This document shows, one piece after another, positions 1 through 7,934 of a stretch of DNA of 34,109 bases; the first letter of the stretch is position 1, and every line of letters begins with the position of its first letter. The position numbers were made by a program, and so were the translations under genes. This DNA is from Lachnospiraceae bacterium (lineage in GTDB: Bacteria > Bacillota > Clostridia > Lachnospirales > Lachnospiraceae): the NCBI GenBank assembly GCA_024698555.1, contig JAILRI010000019.1, positions 1 to 34,109 of the forward strand, in the 5' to 3' direction. Under the pieces are notes generated by a model that was not told the origin of the DNA, made no database searches, and worked only from the letters and a program-made list of their open reading frames with translations.

Positions 1-9
1 ATTCATTTT

Positions 10-86
10 AGATACCTCTCGTGTTTTTTGGATTTTACCAACGTCCAGGTCAGTAATAATCCAAATGTACTTGAGGTATCTTTTTT
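10..86 (+). terminator. Terminator-like nested stem-loop at the left edge
   Basis: Outer arms AGATACCTC (10-18) and GAGGTATCT (73-81) are perfectly complementary and run into TTTTTT (81-86). Inside lies a second stem, TTTGGATT (27-34) with AATCCAAA (58-65). The outer stem plus T-run looks like an intrinsic terminator for a plus-strand transcript entering from the left. The large structured loop is unusual for a simple terminator and could be the 3' part of a leader or small RNA that starts outside the window. Confidence 0.45.
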
Positions 87-115
87 AGTCAAGGTTTTCT
101 GTCACTGTTTATAGT
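86..115 (+). promoter_or_regulatory. Weak candidate promoter before repeat copy 1
   Basis: TAGTCA (86-91) matches 4 of 6 bases of the -35 consensus, and TATAGT (110-115) is a good -10 box, with an 18-nt spacer. It would start a transcript just upstream of TGCTTATCGCA (130-140) and the hairpins that follow. No ORF with a ribosome site follows on this strand, so any product would be a structured RNA. The call is an inference from box spacing only. Confidence 0.25.
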
Positions 116-129
116 ATACAGGAAGCTCC

Positions 130-260
130 TGCTTATCGCAATCGAGCAGGAGGCGGCCAGCCCCTCCTGCTCAATTCGACAGGTCACCTCGCGAACCTTC
201 AGTTCGCTCGGTGCCCGTTCGCTCGGGGCAGTTTCTTAGAAGAACACCTCTGAAACTGCC
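130..260 (+). repeat. Composite intergenic hairpin repeat, copy 1
   Basis: The order is leader TGCTTATCGCA (130-140); hairpin B with arms GAGCAGGAGG (144-153) and CCTCCTGCTC (163-172); a spacer rich in TCGCG and TTCGCTCG motifs; and hairpin A with arms GGCAGTTTC (227-235) and GAAACTGCC (252-260). Both hairpins and the spacer recur at 10738-10870, with paired substitutions that keep the stems. The element sits between the left-edge terminator and the recA terminator and codes for no evident protein. Confidence 0.75.
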
Positions 261-274
261 CTCGGGCTTTAGTA

Positions 275-313
275 CAAAAAAACCTCGCTGCGGAGCAAAA
301 CGCCCGCAGCGAG
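275..313 (-). terminator. recA intrinsic terminator
   Basis: Arms CTCGCTGCGG (284-293) and CCGCAGCGAG (304-313) form a perfect 10-bp GC-rich stem. Read on the minus strand the stem is followed directly by GTTTTTTT (283-276). It lies 22 nt past the recA stop codon. Confidence 0.9.
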
Positions 314-334
314 ACAGTAATAAAGTAAGGATGT

Positions 335-1420
335 TTATTCTTCTGTGTTTGCAGCCGTATCATTCTGAGCATCTGAATCATTGGAATGAGTGCAGCATTT
401 TTCCCTCACCTGCTCCTCTATACGAGCCATGATATCGGGATGATCCGCAAGCCACTGTTTCGCGTTTTCCCGTCCCTGACCGATTTTCTCATCGTTGTAG
501 GCAAACCAGGCACCTGATTTGATGACGATATTCTGATCCGCCGCCAGATCCAGCACATCTCCCTCACGGGAAATGCCCTTCCCGTACATGATGTCAAATT
601 CGGCTTCCTTAAACGGAGGCGCGATCTTATTCTTTACTACCTTGATACGGGTCCTGTTACCGATAGTCTCGCCTGCAGCCTTGATGCTGTCGATCCTTCT
701 TACATCAAGACGCACTGAAGCGTAGAACTTTAAAGCCCGGCCTCCTGTAGTGGTTTCCGGATTGCCGAACATGACTCCGACTTTTTCACGCAGCTGGTTT
801 ATAAACACTACGATACAATTGGTCTTATTAACAACGCCTGTCAGCTTGCGCAGAGCCTGTGACATGAGACGTGCCTGGAGTCCGACATGCGAATCGCCCA
901 TGTCGCCTTCGATCTCAGCCTTGGGTACCAGCGCGGCAACCGAGTCAACAATGATAATGTCAACCGCGCCCGAACGTACCATCGTCTCGGTGATCTCCAA
1001 TGCCTGTTCTCCGTTATCCGGCTGGGAAATGTAGAGATTATCGATATCTACTCCGATATTCTTCGCGTATACAGGATCAAGGGCGTGCTCGGCATCTATA
1101 AATCCGGCTATGCCACCCCTCTTCTGTATCTCGGCGACCATATGCAGCGCCACAGTGGTCTTACCGCTGGATTCGGGACCATATACCTCAATGATACGGC
1201 CTTTGGGTACACCGCCGAGTCCTAAAGCTATATCGAGGCTCAGGCACCCCGTAGGAACCGTCTCGATATTCATATGGGCGCTGGTATCGCCCAGTTTCAT
1301 GATGGAACCCTTGCCGTACTCCTTCTCTATCTGAGCAAGCGCCGATTCCAGTGCCTTTAATTTGTTGTTGTCTTCCGATGCTTTGTTCTTGTCTGTCTTA
1401 TTTTTTTCCTCTTTTGCCAT
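335..1420 (-). CDS. recA: Recombinase RecA
   Basis: RecA forms ATP-dependent filaments on single-stranded DNA, carries out homologous strand exchange and triggers LexA self-cleavage in the SOS response. The 361-residue length fits the family. The Walker A loop GPESSGKTT is at residues 81-89. Other core motifs are seen: the DAEHALDP block, the Walker B strand [20 protein letters not shown] and the L2 segment with NPETTTGG. The C-terminal tail is acidic and polar, as in most RecA proteins, but holds a Cys-Cys pair where family members usually end the helix in K-F. The start is supported by AAGGAG 8 nt upstream of ATG. The gene stands alone, with its own LexA-controlled promoter and terminator. 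Confidence 0.98.
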   Translation of the reverse strand: MAKEEKNKTDKNKASEDNNKLKALESALAQIEKEYGKGSIMKLGDTSAHMNIETVPTGCLSLDIALGLGGVPKGRIIEVYGPESSGKTTVALHMVAEIQKRGGIAGFIDAEHALDPVYAKNIGVDIDNLYISQPDNGEQALEITETMVRSGAVDIIIVDSVAALVPKAEIEGDMGDSHVGLQARLMSQALRKLTGVVNKTNCIVVFINQLREKVGVMFGNPETTTGGRALKFYASVRLDVRRIDSIKAAGETIGNRTRIKVVKNKIAPPFKEAEFDIMYGKGISREGDVLDLAADQNIVIKSGAWFAYNDEKIGQGRENAKQWLADHPDIMARIEEQVREKCCTHSNDSDAQNDTAANTEE

Positions 1421-1439
1421 GTTTAGCTCTCCTTAATAT

Positions 1440-1453
1440 CGAACTTATGTTCT
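1440..1453. promoter_or_regulatory. LexA (SOS) box at the recA start point
   Basis: CGAACTTATGTTCT matches the Gram-positive LexA operator CGAAC-N4-GTTCG at all but the last base. It overlaps the expected transcription start, just downstream of the -10 box, so bound LexA would block initiation. Confidence 0.8.
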
Positions 1454-1459
1454 GTTATC

Positions 1460-1488
1460 ATGTTACATCAAGTAAAAGCATTTGTCAA
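1460..1488 (-). promoter_or_regulatory. recA promoter
   Basis: On the minus strand, TTGACA (1488-1483) is followed after 17 nt by TAACAT (1465-1460). The promoter lies between two LexA boxes (1440-1453 and 1499-1512), about 40 nt from the recA ribosome site. Confidence 0.85.
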
Positions 1489-1498
1489 CAACTTTTTA

Positions 1499-1512
1499 CG
1501 AACATTTGTTCA
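1499..1512. promoter_or_regulatory. Second LexA box upstream of recA
   Basis: CGAACATTTGTTCA is a near-perfect LexA operator located just upstream of the -35 box. Its centre is 59 nt from that of the first box, so the recA promoter is bracketed by two operators. Confidence 0.75.
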
Positions 1513-1582
1513 TTTTCCCTCAAATACTATTTTACTCTTTAGTTCCTGCGATTGCAAGTCATCCTTTTAATCTTACTGATTT

Positions 1583-2269
1583 TCATAAATCATCCGCGCC
1601 ATTCTTCTTTCCCGTGTAAAGCATAACGTAATGCTCCAGCGCGTTTTTATATGTTGAGCTATCCATGATCTTAAATCCGAAATGCTCATACATTCCCACA
1701 TTATCCGAGAGATTCGTTTCCAGGCAGAGACGGCTGCCGGTACTGTCGGCAAACGAAAGCATCAGGTTCATCAGTTTTTTCCCGTGCCCTTTATGCTGAT
1801 ATTCCTTCCGGGTCGCGAAAATATAAATATACCAGGTTTTTTCATCCAGATAAGCCCGCCTTTTATTCAAGGCAAATTTTTCATAATCTTCCTGTCTGTA
1901 TATCGCAGGTTTAAAGATCAGCGAGTAGTCTGCGGCATTCGCCGCTTTTACGTACTGAGCCATTCCTGTCTTTCGCGCCAGCGGAGGCTCGATCATCATG
2001 ATCGATTCGTATTCATTTCCGGAGGCGATGCCAACCATAACGCCCAGCCTGCTCCTGAAATCCACCGACATCATCCGTCCCAATGTCTTTTCATCATACC
2101 TGCCGCCAAAAACATGTAAAAACAGCGGATAATCGCGATACGCGTCAACCGATGCCGCAATGTACTTTTCAATATTATCCTTTGATAAAAACACTTCTTT
2201 GGACAGCCCGTTCTGAAGACAATGATCGTAAAACCCTTCAGTATATCCGTCAGTGTTCGCGTAACTCAT
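1583..2269 (-). CDS. GNAT-family N-acetyltransferase
   Basis: This 228-residue protein is probably a soluble acyl-CoA-dependent acetyltransferase; the substrate is unknown. The acetyl-CoA binding motif A is visible as QHKGHGKK at about residues 158-165, preceded by the strand YIYIFATR. The C-terminal NVGMYEHFGFK is the usual motif B region. The N-terminal 100 residues are less typical but resemble family members that start with a helical substrate-binding part. The start codon lies inside the last 20 nt of the upstream HD-GYP gene, in another frame, so the two are probably translationally coupled. GGGAGG upstream of ATG serves as ribosome site. No clear terminator follows before the recA promoter. 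Confidence 0.8.
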   Translation of the reverse strand: MSYANTDGYTEGFYDHCLQNGLSKEVFLSKDNIEKYIAASVDAYRDYPLFLHVFGGRYDEKTLGRMMSVDFRSRLGVMVGIASGNEYESIMMIEPPLARKTGMAQYVKAANAADYSLIFKPAIYRQEDYEKFALNKRRAYLDEKTWYIYIFATRKEYQHKGHGKKLMNLMLSFADSTGSRLCLETNLSDNVGMYEHFGFKIMDSSTYKNALEHYVMLYTGKKNGADDL

Positions 2270-3461
2270 AGTCCTTATCCTCCCTCATGATCCCAAGCAT
2301 TATCTCTGCTAGTTCGGGATCAAACTGGGTCCCCCTTCCCTTCTCGAGTTCCTGTTGAACTATATCCTGCGGCATATATTGTCTGTAGCTGCGGTTACTG
2401 GTCATTGCGTCATACGCGTCCGCCACCCCGATGATCCTGGCAGAAAGAGGTATCTCATCTCCTTTCAGGCCATCCGGATAGCCTTTCCCGTCGTAACGCT
2501 CATGATGCCATCTGGCTCCGATCCCGATATCCCTGATCTCCGGCATCTCCGAAAGGATCTCGTATCCTATGGACGGATGTCCTTTGATTATGTTATACTC
2601 CTCTTCGGTCAGTTTGGTCTTTTTGTTTATGATATCATCCGGAACGCCTATCTTGCCGATATCATGGAGCATTGCCATCTTTTTTATCTCATCTGTTTCC
2701 GTCTCGCCAAGTCCCAGCCTCTTGGCGATCATCTCGGAATAGTCGGCTACGCGCATGGAATGACCTTTCGTGTACTTATCCTTTGCGTCGATGGTTTTGG
2801 CCAGAGTATACATGGACTGCAGTGTGATCCTCTCATTTGCCTGTTCCAGGAACATATTGGCTTCATCGAGTTCCTTCTTTTTCTTCTCGTAAGCGCGGCT
2901 CTGATATTTGATAATGATCCCGAAGATCAGGGACACCAGGATCAGTGACTGTATCACATCTACCGCTGCGGCATGTTCCGAATCAAACAGGGTCACCGAT
3001 TCGGGATGCCGCTCACTGTAAAGGATACACCCGCACTGGAACAAAAGTCCCAGACCATAGATCACATACAGGATCTTTCTGCGTATCACCACCCAGCTGA
3101 TCACCAGACTGAGAAGCAGCCACAGGGGCATGCCTCCCTGGTATCCTCCCGATGAAAAATACATGAGGGGAAACATCACAAAATTTGCAACGACTGAAAA
3201 AAGTACCGCGGCGTAGATCACATCCTTCGATTTAAGCGAAATTATAAGACAGATGATAGCAAATACGCACGTGATCAGGATAGCCGCTATAGCCATCGGT
3301 GAACTTTCGATAAATATGGAAACGACCGCGGATACCAGTGCTCCCACTATGGCGATAACAACCGCTATATTGAGCAGCTGCTGCCACAGGTCATGTCCCC
3401 CGATCAAAACATCATACAGCTTTTTATAAACAGCTTTTATCTTATCTAAAAACGTTTTCAT
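2250..3461 (-). CDS. Membrane HD-GYP domain protein, probable c-di-GMP phosphodiesterase
   Basis: HD-GYP domains hydrolyse cyclic di-GMP at a metal site. The N-terminal 190 residues hold about six hydrophobic segments, followed by a short charged coiled stretch (about 190-215) and the HD-GYP domain. The HD pair lies in MLHDIGKIGVP (about 265-275) and the GYP signature in DGKGYPDGLKG (about 324-334); the HH of ARWHHERYDG is also kept. No GGDEF, EAL or receiver domain is present, so input probably comes through the membrane part. ATG at 3461 is preferred because GGAAGG stands 6 nt before it; a GTG at 3467 would have no spacing. The gene follows the transglutaminase gene by about 30 nt and overlaps the GNAT gene. 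Confidence 0.9.
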   Translation of the reverse strand: MKTFLDKIKAVYKKLYDVLIGGHDLWQQLLNIAVVIAIVGALVSAVVSIFIESSPMAIAAILITCVFAIICLIISLKSKDVIYAAVLFSVVANFVMFPLMYFSSGGYQGGMPLWLLLSLVISWVVIRRKILYVIYGLGLLFQCGCILYSERHPESVTLFDSEHAAAVDVIQSLILVSLIFGIIIKYQSRAYEKKKKELDEANMFLEQANERITLQSMYTLAKTIDAKDKYTKGHSMRVADYSEMIAKRLGLGETETDEIKKMAMLHDIGKIGVPDDIINKKTKLTEEEYNIIKGHPSIGYEILSEMPEIRDIGIGARWHHERYDGKGYPDGLKGDEIPLSARIIGVADAYDAMTSNRSYRQYMPQDIVQQELEKGRGTQFDPELAEIMLGIMREDKDYELREH

Positions 3462-3491
3462 GTTCACCCTTCCAAATCAGAAATATATGAT

Positions 3492-5681
3492 TTACAGCCA
3501 AAGCTTGAATTTATGCCAGAAGTATGTTCTGCCATATTGGTCCTTCATAAGGTCATCCAAAGTTTTGCGGCATTCAAACATGCGCAGAGTATCCTCAGCT
3601 GTGGGAGTCACGCTCCCGTAGGCAAATGCTTCATAAGCTTCGATGCACTGTTCAAATCCGGGAATATCAGCCCTTGCGGAAAACTCTGACAGCGTTTCCG
3701 CAGGTTCCTTTTTCACACCGAGTTCCGTAAGATATCTCATGACCATTTCATACTCACGGCAGAAACGCTCCTGTTCATCCATAGTGGAAAGCTTCCGCCT
3801 TTTTATCAGTATCCGTGCCAGGAAAAGCAAGGCCAGGCTGACCACAGCCACTCCGGTGATCATTAGCATCATCATCACCGGAACACTGAATCCTCCGGTC
3901 TCGTCCTCAGACTCCGGTTCCTCATCGGGAATCTGCACGGAAACGCCCTCCCGGCCGGTCTCGGTACGGCTATAGTCCCTGATCTGTCCGGAGCTTACTT
4001 CCCATCCGGCGTATCTTTCACCGTCCATGCCGGGCGTGGGTTCAAACGGGATCCATCCCTTGCCTTTAAAATATACTTCCGGCCAGGTATGTCCGGTATC
4101 GTCCGTGATCACGACTGTTTCTCCGGCATTCACCCGCACCTTATACCCTTGAATGACTCTTGCGGGATACCCCATATGTCTGGCAAGGATGCAAAAAGCG
4201 GTAGCGAAATGTACACAGTAACCCTCTCTTTTTTCCATTAGAAAATAATCGAGAAAATCACCCTCGCTCTTCACGTAAGTCGGCAAACTCCCTGTATTCA
4301 GTTCATACGGAAAATCTGAAAGTCCTTCTTCAACGGCAAGGAGCTGTTCGTAACCTGTCTCTTTTCCTTTGATCACTGATTCCAGCCAGTTTTTGACCGG
4401 TGTGCTTATCTCAGGTTCCGAAACATAATTCCTGTACACATATTCCCTGTATCCGTCCATACCGTCGTATTTAAGCTTTTCCGGATCAACAGGTTCATTC
4501 ATGTACTCAGTAAATACCGTATTTCCATAATTCATCTGCAGATAAGTGACCGAATACCCTTCCCCGTAAGTTGCCCGGTCATTAAAAAGCAGATGTTCAT
4601 TTTCACCATAGGTCTTTTTATTGGTTGAAATGTCAGCAAATGACGTAAGCTTTGCCGGAGAAAACACGATCGGAGAGATAATGTCCAGAAACCTTATCAT
4701 TACGGACGCTTCCCTGACCAGCGAATCGTACGGCACCTTTTCATACCCGTCAACACCCCTGCGAGTCTCCACCGCGTCCGTCATAGTGTAATTATCCCGT
4801 TCCGTCAGGGTATTATGCCAGGCTCCGTCAGAAAAACGGTTAAAGATCTCACCTCTTAAGTACAAGCTCCCGATCGCTCCTCCATTTACCTTTGCTTCAA
4901 ACAGTTCGCTGTTGTTACGATCGTTGTTATAGGTCATCCGCTCATCCATGCCGAATGTAACGGAAAAATACTCGGAATCAAGCTTTCCGTATCGGGTGGT
5001 AAGCCCGTGTACGAGTTTTTCTATCTGTTCCGTTGCCTTATCATAAAGCCTGACCACCCATTTCCAGCTGATAGGCTTTTCGGGCTTCGGAAGCATGAGC
5101 ATGAACAGCCCGAACCCCATCAGAAATGGCAGCAGAAAAACCACATACTTTCTCGTTCTCTTCAGATCCCTGCTGCTGATCCCGTCCCGCAGCAGCCGTA
5201 CTGCTGCAGCCAGTACATAAACACAGACCAGCACCGGAGAAGCCGCATGGATATCAAGCTCCATGACCATTCCCGATATCAGGTAGATGAGCGCTCCTCC
5301 CGCCAGCAGTATATTTAACGGCATGAAGCGGTCACAGGCTATAAATGCGGTAAATGCCGCCAGCCCGATAAGTATGAGACTGAATGTCGTGCTTTCCATC
5401 ATCGCGGGGATATCGTTCTTATCCGCAGCCAGATAAAACACGATCCCAACCAGCAGCAGCGCCGGAAGGATAAACAGTTTCACCCTGCGATAGAGCAGTA
5501 TGAGGGCATTTAAGGAGATGCCTGTCACGATCACGGTAATGATATTGCCTGCCGTGATCAGCTCATCATCCACTGTGTGATATATCTCGAAAAACACGAA
5601 CAACGCTATCAAAGCGGTAAATACCGACCTGAAAATCAGTTCTTGGAGTTCATCCGGAAGTGAAAAAAAATCTTCTTTCAA
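3492..5681 (-). CDS. Membrane transglutaminase-like protein (TgpA type)
   Basis: This 729-residue membrane protein has about six hydrophobic segments in residues 15-200, a long extracytoplasmic region, a transglutaminase-like core and one more membrane segment at about 615-640 with a cytoplasmic tail. The papain-like triad can be placed at Cys489 (REGYCVHFA), His531 (DTGHTWPEV) and the acidic residue in IPFEPTP (Glu547), as in the TgpA family. Proteins of this kind are usually encoded next to MoxR and DUF58 genes, as here, and are thought to act on cell-surface proteins; the substrate is not known. The start is TTG, with GAAGG 10 nt upstream; no better start exists in frame. The gap to the DUF58 gene is 24 nt. 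Confidence 0.88.
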   Translation of the reverse strand: MKEDFFSLPDELQELIFRSVFTALIALFVFFEIYHTVDDELITAGNIITVIVTGISLNALILLYRRVKLFILPALLLVGIVFYLAADKNDIPAMMESTTFSLILIGLAAFTAFIACDRFMPLNILLAGGALIYLISGMVMELDIHAASPVLVCVYVLAAAVRLLRDGISSRDLKRTRKYVVFLLPFLMGFGLFMLMLPKPEKPISWKWVVRLYDKATEQIEKLVHGLTTRYGKLDSEYFSVTFGMDERMTYNNDRNNSELFEAKVNGGAIGSLYLRGEIFNRFSDGAWHNTLTERDNYTMTDAVETRRGVDGYEKVPYDSLVREASVMIRFLDIISPIVFSPAKLTSFADISTNKKTYGENEHLLFNDRATYGEGYSVTYLQMNYGNTVFTEYMNEPVDPEKLKYDGMDGYREYVYRNYVSEPEISTPVKNWLESVIKGKETGYEQLLAVEEGLSDFPYELNTGSLPTYVKSEGDFLDYFLMEKREGYCVHFATAFCILARHMGYPARVIQGYKVRVNAGETVVITDDTGHTWPEVYFKGKGWIPFEPTPGMDGERYAGWEVSSGQIRDYSRTETGREGVSVQIPDEEPESEDETGGFSVPVMMMLMITGVAVVSLALLFLARILIKRRKLSTMDEQERFCREYEMVMRYLTELGVKKEPAETLSEFSARADIPGFEQCIEAYEAFAYGSVTPTAEDTLRMFECRKTLDDLMKDQYGRTYFWHKFKLWL

Positions 5682-5705
5682 TGCTGTACTACCTTCTCAC
5701 TGTCA

Positions 5706-6899
5706 TCAAAGCACTTTGGCAAGTTCATCCTCAGGATGGACCGCTGTCACCGTCTGTCCGGGAAATGTGATGATCCCGGCCGTATCGGGCTCATAACCGA
5801 TATAATAGATCACACAGGGCGTCCCGCTTTTGAAGAATGTGTTCAGTGTTTCATTCAGCTCCCTGCTGCTGCCTGTTATAACCATAAACACCATCAGGCT
5901 GCTCCTGAATACGGGATCCTCTGACATCATCAGCGCAGCCCGCCGGGAAGCATCGTCGTTTCTGAATGGGATAGCTGATATCTGTGCATGAAAGCGTTCC
6001 ATGTCCCGGCTTCCCGTACAGGCAGCTTCATTAAGCCCGCATCCCGGTTCTGAAGCGTTTTCCGCTCCGACTCTGTAATATCTGCAAACACTCGGGATCG
6101 CTAAAGACGCGTAATAATTCGCGACAGCGAGGACTGTCTCCAGACACTTGTTTTCAACCGGAATATAGACATACTCATCATCCGATATCCTGTCAGTATC
6201 GAGAAAGATTGCAATTCCCTGCCTTTCTTCACCTATCCTCAACCTGCTCATAAGTTTGCCCGTTCTGGCAGTAAGCTTCTGATGGATTCCCTTTACAGGG
6301 TCACCCGGAACATATTCTCTCACGCTTGCGTCAAAATCCTGCTGCATACCGCTTTTTTCCTTATACGAGCTGAGCAGCGCGTCTGTCTGCGCCCGTAGGG
6401 ATGTAAGTTTCACGATACGCGGCGAAACCACGGCACTGATCGGTTCAGGCACATGGTATGTGATACTGAACAGCTTCAGATAATCGGTAATAGTGATCTT
6501 CCGGATCCCGACCTTATATTCACCTCTGTAACGGCATATAAGCCTTGTTTCATATCTGGCGCTCTCATAGGGGAGCAGTTCATATTCCTTATCCTCAGGC
6601 ATCTTTTCTATATATGAAAAGGTGGAATACATCGTAGTCCTGATATGGCAGAAATTCATCAGGTACTCATTCTGCAGCACAAAATAATATTCCACGGGTT
6701 CATACGCAGTAATATGCTTGCTCTGAACCACCTGATATATTTTGAAGAGCAGGAATACCACCAGCAGATAAATATACGATACAGGCGCTATAAGAAGCAG
6801 ACCGAACAGTATTGAGTAACTGACCGGTCCGCCGTAAAAGCTCGCCAGGATCACGGCGAGAATGCAGAAACAGTAATATATAACGCGGTTTCTTCTCAT
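5706..6899 (-). CDS. DUF58 domain protein
   Basis: This 397-residue protein has two N-terminal hydrophobic helices (about residues 5-55) and a DUF58 domain recognised by VREYVPGDPVKGIHQK and the following TARTGKLMSR (about 195-220). The later FLDTDR segment lies in the von Willebrand A-like part. DUF58 proteins pair with MoxR AAA+ ATPases in complexes whose molecular function is still poorly defined. Its ATG overlaps the moxR stop codon by 4 nt, so the two are translationally coupled. The domain architecture is ordinary for the family. Confidence 0.9.
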   Translation of the reverse strand: MRRNRVIYYCFCILAVILASFYGGPVSYSILFGLLLIAPVSYIYLLVVFLLFKIYQVVQSKHITAYEPVEYYFVLQNEYLMNFCHIRTTMYSTFSYIEKMPEDKEYELLPYESARYETRLICRYRGEYKVGIRKITITDYLKLFSITYHVPEPISAVVSPRIVKLTSLRAQTDALLSSYKEKSGMQQDFDASVREYVPGDPVKGIHQKLTARTGKLMSRLRIGEERQGIAIFLDTDRISDDEYVYIPVENKCLETVLAVANYYASLAIPSVCRYYRVGAENASEPGCGLNEAACTGSRDMERFHAQISAIPFRNDDASRRAALMMSEDPVFRSSLMVFMVITGSSRELNETLNTFFKSGTPCVIYYIGYEPDTAGIITFPGQTVTAVHPEDELAKVL

Positions 6900-7834
6900 A
6901 CAGGTACTTCCACCCTTGACACCAGTCCCCGTAACAGCGTTTCAGGATCTTCCTGCGCCATCCTTGCTTCTACGGACAGGATCAGTCTGTGCAGTAACAC
7001 AGGAACGTAAAGCGCTTTCACATCATCGGGTTTGGCCCAGTCGCGTCCGTCCATCAGCGCATGTGCCTGAACCGCGCGTATCAGCGCAAGCATAGCCCTG
7101 GGGCTCGCCCCTGTCACGTAACGCTTCTCCTTCCGGGTAGCCGCGATTATGTTATAAATATATCCCAGAACCTTGTCGGAAACCTTAACCTCCTGCGCCT
7201 TTTTCTGAAGTTCTTCTATATCGGCGGCTGAACAGATATTTTGAAGTTCACCTGCCCGTCGTCCGCTCATAAACATGTCCGCAAGCTTTAGTTCATCCTC
7301 CTTCGAGGGATATCCTATGGAGAGTTTCATCATAAAGCGGTCCAGCTGAGCCTCGGGCAGAGGATACGTCCCGGCAAATTCGATGGGGTTCTGGGTAGCA
7401 ATGACCATAAATATCCCTTCTATCGGATATACAGCCCCATCCGCAGTCACGCTTTTCTCCTGCATCACTTCCAACAGCGCCGACTGCGTCTTGGGCGGCG
7501 TTCTGTTGATCTCGTCCGCCAGGAAGATGTTGTTCATCACCGGTCCGGGCTTAAATTCAAACTGCTTCGATGCCTGATTGTATATTGACAGTCCGGTGAT
7601 ATCCGACGGCAAAGTATCCGGCGAAAAAGAAACTCTTCCGAAGGAACAGTTTATGGAATGTGACAGTGCCAGCGCAAGAGTGGTCTTCCCCACACCGGGA
7701 ACGTCTTCAAACAGAATATGGCCTCCGGCCAGAAGACAGCATATGCTCAGATCCACTACTCTGGCACTTCCGACAAAGACTGTGTAGATATTATCCTTGA
7801 GTTTTTCGATCATCTCGGCATTTTCCAGCGCCAT
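6896..7834 (-). CDS. MoxR-family AAA+ ATPase
   Basis: A 312-residue AAA+ ATPase of the MoxR/RavA group, thought to act as a chaperone-like motor for partner proteins. The Walker A loop DVPGVGKTT is at residues 44-52. Walker B is in IFLADEINRTPPKTQSALLEVMQE, the sensor 1 region in VIATQNPIEF, and the sensor 2 arginine lies in TGASPRAMLAL. GGGAG lies 7 nt before ATG. The order moxR, DUF58, transglutaminase is a widespread conserved gene set. A 100-nt gap separates it from the upstream VYAGP-repeat gene; only weak promoter-like boxes are seen in that gap. Confidence 0.95.
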   Translation of the reverse strand: MALENAEMIEKLKDNIYTVFVGSARVVDLSICCLLAGGHILFEDVPGVGKTTLALALSHSINCSFGRVSFSPDTLPSDITGLSIYNQASKQFEFKPGPVMNNIFLADEINRTPPKTQSALLEVMQEKSVTADGAVYPIEGIFMVIATQNPIEFAGTYPLPEAQLDRFMMKLSIGYPSKEDELKLADMFMSGRRAGELQNICSAADIEELQKKAQEVKVSDKVLGYIYNIIAATRKEKRYVTGASPRAMLALIRAVQAHALMDGRDWAKPDDVKALYVPVLLHRLILSVEARMAQEDPETLLRGLVSRVEVPV

Positions 7835-7934
7835 CCCATTCTCCCTTTTTAACCGGTAACGAAATCACCTGATATTCCGTTATCTGATCATACAGACATT
7901 TTATCCACGATCCATAACAGCACTTCTGCCCGGA

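Noticed and set aside
144-260. CRISPR array
   Set aside because: The repeats are few, palindromic, unevenly spaced and dispersed over 30 kb. No regular spacers or cas genes are present.
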